From Methylogaea oryzae (GTDB lineage: Bacteria > Pseudomonadota > Gammaproteobacteria > Methylococcales > Methylococcaceae): DNA of 64,000 bases. The stretch spans positions 302,501 through 366,500 of the forward strand of contig NZ_AP019782.1 in assembly GCF_019669985.1 (NCBI RefSeq). The letters run 5' to 3'. Below the pieces are notes generated by a model. That model did not search any database, had not been told where the DNA came from, and worked only from the letters and a program-made list of their open reading frames with translations. A program made the translations under genes and the position numbers. Shown piece after piece: positions 56,430 through 64,000 of the stretch. The first letter of the stretch is position 1. Each line of letters starts with the position of its first letter.

Positions 56430-57707
56430 GTGGCCGTTCAACTCCAACCGTTGCCGCCCAAAGAGGCCGTCGATTACCTGAAAGCCAAGGGATTGGCGGT
56501 TTCGTTCGATTGGCGGGATGTTTACGCGGAAGAACATGCAGCGGCGTTTACCGTGGCTAAGATGGCGCGCATCGACCTGCTGCAAACCGTGCAGGAGCAT
56601 GTGACGCGCGCCATCCAGGAGGGTCGATCGCTAAAGGCGTTCGCCGCCGACCTGCGGCCGATTCTGGAGAAGGAAGGCTGGTGGGGGCGCAAGACCATGG
56701 CGGATCCGGCCACGGGCGCAGTCCGCGAGGCGCAATTGGGCAGCCCGCGGCGGCTGGAGATCATCTACGACACCAATTTGCGCAGTGCGTATTCGGCGGG
56801 GCGGTGGGAGCGGTTCCAGCGCAGCAAAGCGGTGCTGCCGTTGTTGACCTACCGCACTATGCGCGACAGCCATGTGCGCTGGCAACACAAGGCGTGGGAT
56901 GGTGTGACGCTGCCCCAGGATGACGCCTGGTGGAATACGCATTATCCACCCAATGGCTGGCGTTGCCGTTGCATCGCCTACGCCATCGACCAGGCCGGTG
57001 CCCAAGAATTGGCGGATGCCGGCCGCCCGATCCGCTACGATGCGCCGCCGACTACGTATAAGGATTGGACCAATCCGCGCACGGGCGAGGTGCGGAAGCT
57101 GCCGGAAGGGATCGATCCGGGGTTCGATTACAACCCTGGGAAGGCCAGGCAGGCGAAGCTGGAGCAGCTGCTGAAGGACAAGGAGACGGCGTTTGCACAG
57201 CTGCAGCAACCGGAGCGGCTGCCGAGTTTGGCAAAGCTGGAGCGCTTCATCCAACAGGCCGAGGTAGAAACCGGCTATATCGTCGATGCCAAGGGCGCGG
57301 TTATCCGCGAGCTGAAGGGCGATGCCGATAGCATCGACATCGACGCGGAAACCGGCGCCGCGATGACGGGGCGCGTCGTTACACACAACCATACCGAAGT
57401 GGGGGCGTTTTCTCCGGGCGATATCGCCGTGGCGTGCCGCTGGCAAGCGCTGGAAATGCGGGCGGTCGATGCGCTCTACTTATATAGTATGCGTCCGCCG
57501 GCGTCCGGCTGGGATCGTGCGTTCTGGGAGGATACCGTCAAGCCGGTTTATGAATCGGTGCAGGCTGAAGTGGTGGGCAAGCTGATGTCGCGCTTGCAGC
57601 GGGGCGAGATCGGCGAAGCGGCGTTTTGGGAAGAACTGTATCATCGGATATGGACGGACGTGGCCACGCAAACCGGGATGAGCTATGAGCGATTACCAGC
57701 GCCTTGA
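56430..57707 (+). CDS. MuF-type minor head protein with JAMM-like C-terminal motif
   Basis: A 425-residue protein (GTG start). Residues about 30-190 are the MuF domain ([44 protein letters not shown]). After a linker, residues about 265-420 form a separate domain with H319-x-H321-x6-S328-x2-D331 inside [14 protein letters not shown]. This resembles the JAMM/RadC metal motif, with a spacing one residue shorter. MuF proteins often carry effector domains injected with the DNA. Whether this one cuts a peptide or other bond is unknown. Confidence 0.85.
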   Translation: MAVQLQPLPPKEAVDYLKAKGLAVSFDWRDVYAEEHAAAFTVAKMARIDLLQTVQEHVTRAIQEGRSLKAFAADLRPILEKEGWWGRKTMADPATGAVREAQLGSPRRLEIIYDTNLRSAYSAGRWERFQRSKAVLPLLTYRTMRDSHVRWQHKAWDGVTLPQDDAWWNTHYPPNGWRCRCIAYAIDQAGAQELADAGRPIRYDAPPTTYKDWTNPRTGEVRKLPEGIDPGFDYNPGKARQAKLEQLLKDKETAFAQLQQPERLPSLAKLERFIQQAEVETGYIVDAKGAVIRELKGDADSIDIDAETGAAMTGRVVTHNHTEVGAFSPGDIAVACRWQALEMRAVDALYLYSMRPPASGWDRAFWEDTVKPVYESVQAEVVGKLMSRLQRGEIGEAAFWEELYHRIWTDVATQTGMSYERLPAP

Positions 57708-57891
57708 CGGCGAGGCGTTCTACAAAAGCAGGAAGGCGCCCTGTTGGCTGTGCCGCCACAAGCACAAGACCCTGGCGCCGACGTGCACAGCGTTCCCCGG
57801 TGGCATCCCCGACGCTATTTGGCTCGGTCAAAACGACCATCGCCAACCGTATGCAGGCGACCACGGCCTCCAGTTCGAACATCAAGAGTGA
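57685..57891 (+). CDS. Small cysteine protein overlapping the MuF gene
   Basis: A 68-residue protein ([21 protein letters not shown] then [19 protein letters not shown]), with a Cys/His zinc site. This type is often found after MuF genes of phages and prophages. It begins 23 bases before the MuF stop, so its translation is coupled. It could be a partner or immunity protein of the MuF C-terminal domain, but this is inference. Confidence 0.65.
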   Translation: MSDYQRLDGEAFYKSRKAPCWLCRHKHKTLAPTCTAFPGGIPDAIWLGQNDHRQPYAGDHGLQFEHQE

Positions 57892-57899
57892 ATTAATTT

Positions 57900-58271
57900 A
57901 TGTGGACACGGTTTTGGGATTCGCACAGCGGTGGCGGCCAAAAATTGGGGGCGCAGGTTATTTGGATCGAGGCTTGCGAGGACGATGCGATTGATCTGTT
58001 TTTGCAGTTTTTCGGGCGCAATCCCGTGCTGTCGGAATGCAATGAATTAGATTGCTGCGGTGCTGATTACTGGATCGAGGAGTTCGAACATGCCGATATT
58101 GAGCCTGGCCATTGGGTTGTGACGGTGGACGACATTGATCGGCATAAGGAACGTCTCAAAGATGCTCCCATGTCCAACGAAACCGCTGACGAAATCGCTA
58201 AACGGGAGGCCTGCGACGCCCTGTGCAATGCGCTAGCTGCTGAGCTGTTTGAGAAGGATCATGGATCATGA
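57900..58271 (+). CDS. Hypothetical phage protein (Cys-containing)
   Basis: A 123-residue protein: WTRFWDSHSGGGQKLGAQV, then FFGRNPVLSECNELDCCGADY with a possible zinc site, and a helical end. Similar proteins of unknown role exist in phages. It overlaps the gpG gene by four bases. Confidence 0.6.
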   Translation: MWTRFWDSHSGGGQKLGAQVIWIEACEDDAIDLFLQFFGRNPVLSECNELDCCGADYWIEEFEHADIEPGHWVVTVDDIDRHKERLKDAPMSNETADEIAKREACDALCNALAAELFEKDHGS

Positions 58272-58732
58272 TCGGCGTCACCTTCGACATTGACGATCGC
58301 CAAGTCCTGGCCGCCCTCGATCGCCTGGTCAAGCGCGGGCATGACCCTAAGCCGGCGCTGGATGATATCGGCAACCTACTGGAAAGCCGCGTCCATCAGC
58401 GGTTCGACACCAAAACCGATCCGGGCGGGGTGCCCTGGGAACACTGGAAGCCGGCGACGGTCAAGCGGCATACCGACAAGGAAGGGGGGAGCATCGGCAC
58501 ACTGCTGATCATGTCCGGCGCCATGGAGCAAAGCCTAAGCCATGAGGTCCGCAGCCGTAGCGTGGCGGTTGGATTCGGCGTCGAATATGCCGCGTACCAT
58601 GAAGTCGGTACCAAGCACATGGAGCGGCGCGGCCTACTGACCGCCGATCCCGAAGCGGGAACACTGGGGGATGGAGACCAGCGCGGTGTGATGGAAATCC
58701 TCCGGCGCTTCTACTCCAGCGCCATCGAATAG
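58268..58732 (+). CDS. Virion morphogenesis protein (Mu gpG)
   Basis: A 154-residue protein of the gpG/tail-completion family (VLAALDRLVKRGHDPKPALDDIGNLLESRVHQRF; GVPWEHWKPATVKRH; FGVEYAAYHEVGTKHM). In Mu it lies right before gene I; here the phage end follows instead. Confidence 0.92.
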   Translation: MIGVTFDIDDRQVLAALDRLVKRGHDPKPALDDIGNLLESRVHQRFDTKTDPGGVPWEHWKPATVKRHTDKEGGSIGTLLIMSGAMEQSLSHEVRSRSVAVGFGVEYAAYHEVGTKHMERRGLLTADPEAGTLGDGDQRGVMEILRRFYSSAIE

Positions 58733-58734
58733 CG

Positions 58735-58758
58735 CGTTGCACCGTGCGCAACGTTTTT
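58735..58758 (+). terminator. Rho-independent terminator after gpG
   Basis: CGTTGC and GCAACG pair around a seven-base loop and are followed by five T residues. It would end the rightward late transcript before the phage end, so the transcript does not read into the host. Confidence 0.75.
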
Positions 58759-58803
58759 GTATTTTCCCTCCCGTTTGTTCCCGATTGATCCCAGGTTATC
58801 CCT

Positions 58804-58847
58804 GATTTATCTCACCTTACCGTCTAGATTTATCTCACTCCCCTTCA
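58804..58847 (-). repeat. Right terminal transposase-binding region
   Basis: Read inward on the minus strand the end is TGAAG-N8-GATAAAT-N16-GATAAAT, the same as the left end. On the plus strand two GATTTATCTCAC copies start at 58804 and 58827, 23 bp apart. The element ends in CTTCA at 58847. Confidence 0.9.
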
Positions 58848-58853
58848 TTTCAA
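58848..58853 (+). repeat. Target-site duplication TTTCAA, right copy
   Basis: Six bases after the terminal CA of the prophage, identical to 18468-18473. Confidence 0.93.
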
Positions 58854-59124
58854 GGGCATGGGGGAGGGGCTGCGCGAGTTCAGCGACCAGATCGAGCAGT
58901 TCCAGCGCGGTTTGGAAAAACTGCCGAATTCCGAGGACGCGAAAAAATTGGAAGAGGAATGGAAGCGCTTCATGGAGCAGCTGGACAAGGCCGGCAAGGG
59001 CGCCGAAAAAGAGCTGGAGCCGCGTTTACGCGAGCTGGACAAGCGCTTTCGCCAGCTGGAGCCGGAAGAGCCGGCCCGGCCGCCAGCGCCCGGACCCCGG
59101 CGGCGCGACGGTTACGCCATCTGA
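58854..59124 (+). pseudogene. MCE/MlaD-like lipoprotein, 3' part
   Basis: This is the rest of the host gene cut at 18473. It continues the same frame: after the completed AAG codon come GMGEGLREFSDQIEQF and a charged helical segment with a proline-rich end (EEPARPPAPGPRRRDGYAI). An ATG at 58858 is in frame, but without its own signal peptide the fragment would not reach the envelope. Confidence 0.9.
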
Positions 59125-59143
59125 GTTCGGGGGTGTCGCGGGC

Positions 59144-60319
59144 TCAGTGCAGGGTTTCCTCTTTCGGCCCGTGCAGGGTGCGTACGGTGTCGTTGAACAC
59201 CTGAACCCAGCGCTCCGAAAACAATTGCCCCGAGCAATTGTTGATTTCCAGCACGGCGCGGATGAAGGGGCGTTTGGTTAAGGTGCGGTGAGCGCGTTCC
59301 TGGGTTCTGGCGTCGAACGATTCGACGATGCCGAGTATTTTGGCGCCATCGCAAATCTCCTCGTCCCCGAGCCCTTGCGGATAACCGCTGCCGTCGCTGC
59401 GCTCGTGGTGTTGGAAGACCATGTCCGAGGCGGGGCGCCAGCGCGGCATGCGGCCCAGCAGCTCCACCCCCACCAACGGATGGGAATGCAGCAGCCAGCG
59501 CTCTTCTTCCGTATAGGGGTCGCGCTTGTGGAGAATTTCCACGGGCAAAAACGCCATGCCGATATCGTGCATGAATACCGCCACGGCCAACTGCGCCGGG
59601 TCGACCGGACACCCGGCCTGATCGTTCATGGCTAAAGCCAGCGCCAGCAGGCGCTCGGTGCGCCCGACCCAATAGATGGAGCGGATTTCCAAGGGCACGA
59701 TCAGGCCGCGGAAAAACGCCAGGTCGTCGTCCAGCGCCACGCCGTATTTCGCCAAGATGCCCTCGACTCCCCCCGCCAGGGTCGCTTGCGCGGTTTCCGC
59801 GGGCGCGGTCGGCGTGTCGCAAAGTCCGGTATCCGGGTCCAGGAGACGGATGGCCCGCTGGGTGCTGCTGTCGCGGGCGGGGCCGGCGCGGTGATCGACG
59901 ATGCCGCGTATGGTTTTGCAGATTTCGTCGAAGCGCGCGGTCGACATGGGCGGCGGCGTATTTTCCACCCGCGCGTTCACCAGCCGCTGGGTGGCGTCCA
60001 GCGCCAGCAGGATGACGTCGCTCAGCGCGTCGTCGAAGCTCATGCGGCCGTTGCGGATTTCATCCAGAACGTCTTCCACGCTTTGCAGCAGCGGCATGAA
60101 GTCGTACATCTGCACGTAGGACAAATTGCCCTTCACCGTATGCACGAAACGGAACAGGGAACGCATCAGTTCCGGATTGTCCGGTTGGCGTTCCAACTCC
60201 ATCAGCGTTTCTTCGCATTGTTGGTGGACTTCGTGGAATTCCACCATGAAGTCGTCGATGATCTCTTGCGGGACGTTGGAGTTTGGGCCGTCCGTTTGCA
60301 TTTCACCGCTGGACCACAT
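59144..60319 (-). CDS. Hpt plus HD-GYP domain signalling protein
   Basis: A 391-residue protein. The N-terminal part has a phosphotransfer motif FVHTVKGN with His60. The C-terminal HD-GYP domain has HDIGMAF near 251 and HHERSDGSGYP near 304-314, the residues of cyclic-di-GMP phosphodiesterases. It could couple a phosphorelay to c-di-GMP breakdown. The K of the usual HDIGK motif is M. It is the divergent neighbour of mrp. Confidence 0.9.
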   Translation of the reverse strand: MWSSGEMQTDGPNSNVPQEIIDDFMVEFHEVHQQCEETLMELERQPDNPELMRSLFRFVHTVKGNLSYVQMYDFMPLLQSVEDVLDEIRNGRMSFDDALSDVILLALDATQRLVNARVENTPPPMSTARFDEICKTIRGIVDHRAGPARDSSTQRAIRLLDPDTGLCDTPTAPAETAQATLAGGVEGILAKYGVALDDDLAFFRGLIVPLEIRSIYWVGRTERLLALALAMNDQAGCPVDPAQLAVAVFMHDIGMAFLPVEILHKRDPYTEEERWLLHSHPLVGVELLGRMPRWRPASDMVFQHHERSDGSGYPQGLGDEEICDGAKILGIVESFDARTQERAHRTLTKRPFIRAVLEINNCSGQLFSERWVQVFNDTVRTLHGPKEETLH

Positions 60320-60622
60320 GTTTTTTCGCCTGTTATCGAGGATGGGGGTAGCGAAGCGCTGGCGGAAGCCCCAGCGTTTTCGCGCTCAAACGGCCCGTTT
60401 CCGCATTGGCGGCCGGCCGTTGGCAGCGGCGATTATAAAATGCTTGGACGATCTAAACGCCGTGTTCTTGCCAAGGTTGCTGGTTTCCGTTATGCCGCCG
60501 GAGCCGGAGATGCGCTGGAAAAGGCGGAATGGAGTATAGCAACGACTCGCGGCATCGCCGGCCCGCCCGCTACCGTTCCGCATTATCGGGTAAAATCCTC
60601 GGGAATTAACCGAGCAACCGCC
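60320..60622. other. Intergenic region between divergent genes, no gene seen
   Basis: About 300 bp between the HD-GYP gene and mrp. It must hold promoters for both directions. I see no conserved small frame, RNA gene or strong hairpin. Confidence 0.6.
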
Positions 60623-61714
60623 ATGAGCCAGATTAGCCAAACCGACATCGAAACCGTACTGCAAGCCCATATCGACCCTTACACCGGCCAGGACTTGATG
60701 GCGTCCAAGGCGGTGAAAGGCATCGCCGTCGACGACGGCAAAGTGTCCATCCACCTGGTGCTGGGGTATCCCGCCGCTGGTTATCGCGAGCGGTTGGCCA
60801 CCGAGCTGCGCGATAAGATTGCCGCCGCCACCGGCGCGACGGCGGTGGAGCTGAAGGTGGAGACAAAAATCGTTTCCCACGCCGTGCAGAAAAACCTCAA
60901 GCCTTTGCAAGGGGTGAAAAACATCATTGCGGTCGCTTCCGGCAAGGGCGGGGTGGGCAAGAGCACCACCGCGGTCAACTTGGCCCTGGCCCTGGCCGCC
61001 GAAGGGGCGCGAGTGGGCATGCTGGATGCCGACATCTACGGTCCCAGCCAGCCGCAGATGCTGGGCTTGTCCGGCACGCTGGAAAGTCCCGACGGCAAGA
61101 ACATGCTGCCCAAGGAGGCTTTCGGCATCAAGGCCAACTCCATCGGCCTGCTGATCGACGAAGATACCCCCATGATCTGGCGCGGGCCGATGGTGACCGG
61201 CGCCTTGCAGCAGCTGCTCAACAATACCCTGTGGGGCGAGCTGGATTACCTGGTCATCGACTTGCCGCCCGGCACCGGCGACATCCAGCTGACCCTGTGC
61301 CAGCAGATTCCCGTCAGCGGCGCCCTCATCGTCACAACGCCCCAGGACATCGCTTTGCTGGACGCGCAGAAAGGCCTGAAAATGTTCGAGAAGGTGGAAG
61401 TGGCGGTGCTGGGCGTGGTGGAGAACATGAGCGTACACATCTGCTCCCACTGCGGCCACGCCGAACACATTTTCGGCGCCGGCGGCGGCGAGAAAATGGC
61501 CCATAAATACGGCGTGGAATTGTTGGGCGCGTTGCCTTTGGACGTAAAAATCCGCGAAAACGCCGACGGCGGCCACCCCACCGTGGTGGCCGAGCCGGAC
61601 GGCGCGGCGGCGCAGATGTACCGGGAAATCGCCCGCAAAACCGCCGGCCGTCTCGCCATGCGCGCCAAGGATTTCAGCGCGCGCTTCCCCACGATTATCG
61701 TAGAGAACAATTGA
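60623..61714 (+). CDS. apbC: Iron-sulfur cluster carrier Mrp/ApbC
   Basis: A 363-residue P-loop protein that carries Fe-S clusters. The N-terminal MIP18-like domain ([18 protein letters not shown]) precedes the deviant Walker [11 protein letters not shown] near residues 106-115; the CxxC pair lies in [14 protein letters not shown] 60623 gives the normal start; a longer frame upstream is discarded. Confidence 0.94.
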   Translation: MSQISQTDIETVLQAHIDPYTGQDLMASKAVKGIAVDDGKVSIHLVLGYPAAGYRERLATELRDKIAAATGATAVELKVETKIVSHAVQKNLKPLQGVKNIIAVASGKGGVGKSTTAVNLALALAAEGARVGMLDADIYGPSQPQMLGLSGTLESPDGKNMLPKEAFGIKANSIGLLIDEDTPMIWRGPMVTGALQQLLNNTLWGELDYLVIDLPPGTGDIQLTLCQQIPVSGALIVTTPQDIALLDAQKGLKMFEKVEVAVLGVVENMSVHICSHCGHAEHIFGAGGGEKMAHKYGVELLGALPLDVKIRENADGGHPTVVAEPDGAAAQMYREIARKTAGRLAMRAKDFSARFPTIIVENN

Positions 61715-61716
61715 TT

Positions 61717-62283
61717 ATGGGCATCAAATCGGATCGCTGGATTCGCCGCATGGCGCAGGAACACGGCATGATCGCGCCGTTCGAGCCGCAGCAGGTGCGC
61801 AACGCCGAGCAGGGCAGGGTGATTTCCTTCGGCACCTCCAGCTACGGCTACGACGTGCGCTGTTCGGACGAATTCAAAATATTCACCAACATCAATTCCG
61901 CCATCGTCGACCCGAAGAACTTCGACGAAAGCAGCTTCGTCGACGTGAAGTCCGACGTGTGCATCATCCCGCCCAACTCCTTCGCCCTGGCGCGCACGGT
62001 GGAATATTTCCGCATTCCCCGCGACGTGCTCACCATCTGCCTGGGCAAGTCCACCTATGCGAGATGCGGCATCATCGTCAACGTCACGCCGCTGGAGCCG
62101 GAATGGGAAGGCCACGTGACCCTGGAGTTTTCCAACACCACCAACTTGCCGGCCAAGATCTACGCCAACGAGGGCGTGGCCCAGGTGCTGTTTATCGGCG
62201 CCGACGAGGTGTGCGAAACCTCCTACCGCGACCGCGGCGGCAAATACCAGGGGCAGACCGGCGTCACCCTGCCGAAGGCGTAG
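61717..62283 (+). CDS. dcd: dCTP deaminase
   Basis: Dcd turns dCTP into dUTP. The 188-residue protein starts [18 protein letters not shown] and has [28 protein letters not shown] and the catalytic-Glu segment [14 protein letters not shown]. The ATG at 61717 matches the family start. It lies two bases behind mrp and is probably co-transcribed with it. Confidence 0.95.
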   Translation: MGIKSDRWIRRMAQEHGMIAPFEPQQVRNAEQGRVISFGTSSYGYDVRCSDEFKIFTNINSAIVDPKNFDESSFVDVKSDVCIIPPNSFALARTVEYFRIPRDVLTICLGKSTYARCGIIVNVTPLEPEWEGHVTLEFSNTTNLPAKIYANEGVAQVLFIGADEVCETSYRDRGGKYQGQTGVTLPKA

Positions 62284-62309
62284 CCCGCGCTTTCGCCCAA
62301 GCCCCGCCC

Positions 62310-63545
62310 ATGCTGAAAAAACTCTGCGGCCAGCTGTACCTGCAAGTGCTGCTGGCGGTGGCGCTGGGCGTGTCGCTGGGCTGTCTATGGCCGGAGGCGG
62401 CCGTCAAGCTTAAGCCCTTGGGCGACGCCTTCGTCAAGCTGGTGAAGATGCTCATCGGCCCCATCATCTTCGCCACGGTGGCGGTGGGCATCGCCCGCGT
62501 CGGCGAAGTGCGCGGCGTGGGGCGGGTCGGCGCCAAGGCATTGTTATATTTCGAATTGGTTTCCACCCTGGCGTTGGGCATCGGCTTGCTGGTGGTCAAC
62601 GTCGTCAGGCCCGGCGCCGGACTCAATGCCGATCCGGCCAGCCTGGACGCGGCGTCCGTCGCCGGCTACGCCAGCGGCGCCAAGTCGCTGGATGCGGTGG
62701 AATTCCTGCTTAACATCATTCCGTCCAGCGTGGTGGACGCTTTCGCCAAGGGCGAAATCCTCCAGGTGCTGCTGTTCGCCGTGCTGTTCGGCTTGGCCCT
62801 GGCCGGCATGCAGGAGCGCGGCGCGGCGGTGGTGCAGTGGCTGGAGCAGGCCAACGACGCCTTGTTCGGCGTGGTGGGCATGATCATGCGGCTGGCGCCC
62901 GCCGGCGCATTCGGCGCCATGGCCTTCACCATCGGCAAATACGGCCTGGCGGCGGTGTTGTCCCTGGGCAAGCTGATGGCGTCGGTTTACCTCACCTGCA
63001 TCCTGTTCGTGGCGCTGGTGCTGGGTACCATTGCCCGCTTGCACGGCTTCAGCCTGTGGCGACTGCTCGCGCACATTCAGGAGGAAATCCTCATCGTGCT
63101 GGGCACTTCCTCCTCGGAATCGGCTCTGCCGCGCTTGATGGCCAAGCTGGAGAGCTTCGGCTGCCGGCGCGAGGTGGTGGGGCTGGTGGTGCCCACCGGC
63201 TATTCCTTCAACCTGGACGGCACGTCCATTTACCTGACCATGGCGGCGCTGTTCATCGCCCAGGCCACCAACACGCCGCTGGACCTGGCCCAGCAGCTGG
63301 CCCTGCTGGCGGTGTTGATGCTCACTTCCAAAGGCGCGGCGGCGGTGACCGGCGGCGGCTTCATCGTGCTGGCGGCCACTTTGTCCTCCACCGGCACGGT
63401 GCCGGTGGCTGGCCTTGCCCTGTTGCTGGGCGTCGATCGCTTCATGTCGGAAGCTCGCGCCATCACCAATCTCATCGGCAACGCGGTGGCGACGGTGGTG
63501 GTGGCGAAATGGGAAGGCGCGTTCCATAATCCGCCCGAACCTTAG
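62310..63545 (+). CDS. Dicarboxylate/amino acid:cation symporter (DctA/GltP family)
   Basis: A 411-residue transporter with about eight membrane helices. The hairpin loop [18 protein letters not shown], the helix [22 protein letters not shown] and the second loop [13 protein letters not shown] are family signatures. It imports C4-dicarboxylates or glutamate/aspartate with Na+ or H+; which one cannot be told. Confidence 0.93.
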   Translation: MLKKLCGQLYLQVLLAVALGVSLGCLWPEAAVKLKPLGDAFVKLVKMLIGPIIFATVAVGIARVGEVRGVGRVGAKALLYFELVSTLALGIGLLVVNVVRPGAGLNADPASLDAASVAGYASGAKSLDAVEFLLNIIPSSVVDAFAKGEILQVLLFAVLFGLALAGMQERGAAVVQWLEQANDALFGVVGMIMRLAPAGAFGAMAFTIGKYGLAAVLSLGKLMASVYLTCILFVALVLGTIARLHGFSLWRLLAHIQEEILIVLGTSSSESALPRLMAKLESFGCRREVVGLVVPTGYSFNLDGTSIYLTMAALFIAQATNTPLDLAQQLALLAVLMLTSKGAAAVTGGGFIVLAATLSSTGTVPVAGLALLLGVDRFMSEARAITNLIGNAVATVVVAKWEGAFHNPPEP

Positions 63546-63560
63546 AAGCCGGAGGTCGTC

Positions 63561-63962
63561 ATGGAGTTGAGGCTGTTGCGCAAGACTGGCACCGACGCAA
63601 GCACCGTCGGCGAGTTATACGTGGATGGGCAATTTCAGTGCTACACGCTGGAGCCCGTGGTGCGGCCGCTGAAGATCCAAGGCCGGACCGCCATTCCCGC
63701 CGGCCGCTATCAGGTCATCGTCAATTTTTCCCAGCGCTTCCAGCGCGATCTGCCTTTGCTGCTGGATGTGCCCGATTTCGACGGCATTCGTATCCACACC
63801 GGCAATACCGCCAAGGACACGGAAGGCTGCATCCTGGTGGGGCAGAGCAAGGCCGAGAATTACATCGGTGCAAGCCGCGCCGCGTTTGCCGAGCTGTTTC
63901 CCAAGCTGCAAGCGGCCTTGGCGGCCGGCCAAGCCGTGCATATCGATATCGTTGCGGCTTAA
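63561..63962 (+). CDS. DUF5675-family protein
   Basis: A 133-residue protein: LRLLRKTGTDASTVGELYVDG, TAIPAGRYQVIV, and DGIRIHTGNTAKDTEGCILVG. The H..GN....GC pattern recalls L,D-transpeptidase-like folds, and the family is common in phages and bacteria. Function unproved. GGAGG lies before the ATG. Confidence 0.82.
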   Translation: MELRLLRKTGTDASTVGELYVDGQFQCYTLEPVVRPLKIQGRTAIPAGRYQVIVNFSQRFQRDLPLLLDVPDFDGIRIHTGNTAKDTEGCILVGQSKAENYIGASRAAFAELFPKLQAALAAGQAVHIDIVAA

Positions 63963-63986
63963 GCGGCGGATTGTCCGCAATTCGGT

Positions 63987-64000
63987 CCCCTCTCCCGCTG
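63987..64000 (+). repeat. Start of a possible REP-like palindrome, cut by the window end
   Basis: CCCCTCTCCCGCTG resembles the left arm of the dispersed palindrome seen at 48935. The window ends before the other arm. Confidence 0.4.

Larger units (their letters stand above)
18474..58847. mobile_element. Complete Mu-like transposable prophage, 40,374 bp
   Basis: The element carries a DDE transposase, MuB-like ATPase, repressor/Ner switch, GemA- and Mor-like genes and full Mu-type head, contractile tail and lysis sets. Its ends are TG and CA, share a 43-bp pattern of inverted termini and are flanked by a 6-bp duplication inside a host gene. All expected structural functions occur once. The only clearly broken phage gene is the methylase at the left end, so it may still be able to replicate. 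Gene order is unusual: the block from repressor to gpG is flipped relative to the block from protease to methylase. Confidence 0.96.

Noticed and set aside
18474-58847. Two separate prophages, one per orientation.
   Set aside because: Each structural function occurs once, the two halves complement each other, and one pair of ends with one target duplication encloses both.
60320-60622. An upstream extension of the mrp frame.
   Set aside because: Mrp proteins begin at the ATG at 60623; the upstream frame is antisense to the HD-GYP gene.
62544-63527. A 327-codon antisense frame over the symporter.
   Set aside because: Composition is His/Gln/Gly-rich and the sense gene is a clear transporter.

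Overview
The window looks like a GC-rich gammaproteobacterial chromosome carrying one complete Mu-like transposable prophage. The host call rests on RapA beside an rRNA operon, the CyoE, RsmD-CoaD and YfhL set, and the style of the 23S and 5S genes. A methylotroph-like gammaproteobacterium is possible, but I cannot name a genus from the sequence alone.

Left host arm (1-18473). The arm opens with the 3' part of a 23S rRNA gene, a 5S rRNA gene and a strong terminator. Then come rapA, a glycosyltransferase-like gene, a chemotaxis receptor with a ten-G coding tract and a histidine-rich tail, a MAPEG protein and convergent cyoE. A tandem pair of M16 peptidases (one active, one inactive) is followed by rsmD, coaD and a YfhL-type ferredoxin. 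Two SMR exporters flank a metallophosphoesterase, and after them come a helical protein and a bestrophin. The arm ends inside an MCE/MlaD-like lipoprotein gene.

Prophage (18474-58847, 40,374 bp). The element has TG...CA ends, and both ends share the pattern TGAAG-N8-GATAAAT-N16-GATAAAT in inverted orientation. It is flanked by a perfect 6-bp target duplication, TTTCAA. Removing the prophage and one TTTCAA copy restores a continuous 222-codon reading frame of the host lipoprotein gene.

Prophage layout. On the minus strand, read from 34555 leftward, are the protease/scaffold, decoration, capsid, neck, sheath, tube, chaperone with a likely -1 frameshift, tape measure, baseplate, fibre and a broken adenine methylase. 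In the middle lie a cluster of small cargo genes, two of them secreted proteins sharing a C-terminal basic adaptor-like motif, and the repressor/Ner switch. On the plus strand follow the DDE transposase, a MuB-like ATPase, about fifteen small early genes including GemA- and Mor-like ones, the lysis cassette with embedded Rz1, the terminase, portal, MuF-type head protein and gpG. Compared with Mu, the whole repressor-to-G block is flipped relative to the I-to-methylase block. The two halves of the morphogenetic operon therefore point away from each other, and the early region sits about 20 kb from either end.

Right host arm (58854-64000). This arm has the severed 3' part of the lipoprotein gene, an Hpt plus HD-GYP signalling protein, Mrp/ApbC, dCTP deaminase, a dicarboxylate/glutamate symporter and a DUF5675-like protein.

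The most novel points are the flipped architecture, a MuF protein with a JAMM-like C-terminal motif and an overlapping small partner gene, a stand-alone mini-protein resembling the MuF N-terminal segment, and a promoter whose 17-bp spacer is entirely occupied by most of an 18-bp operator.
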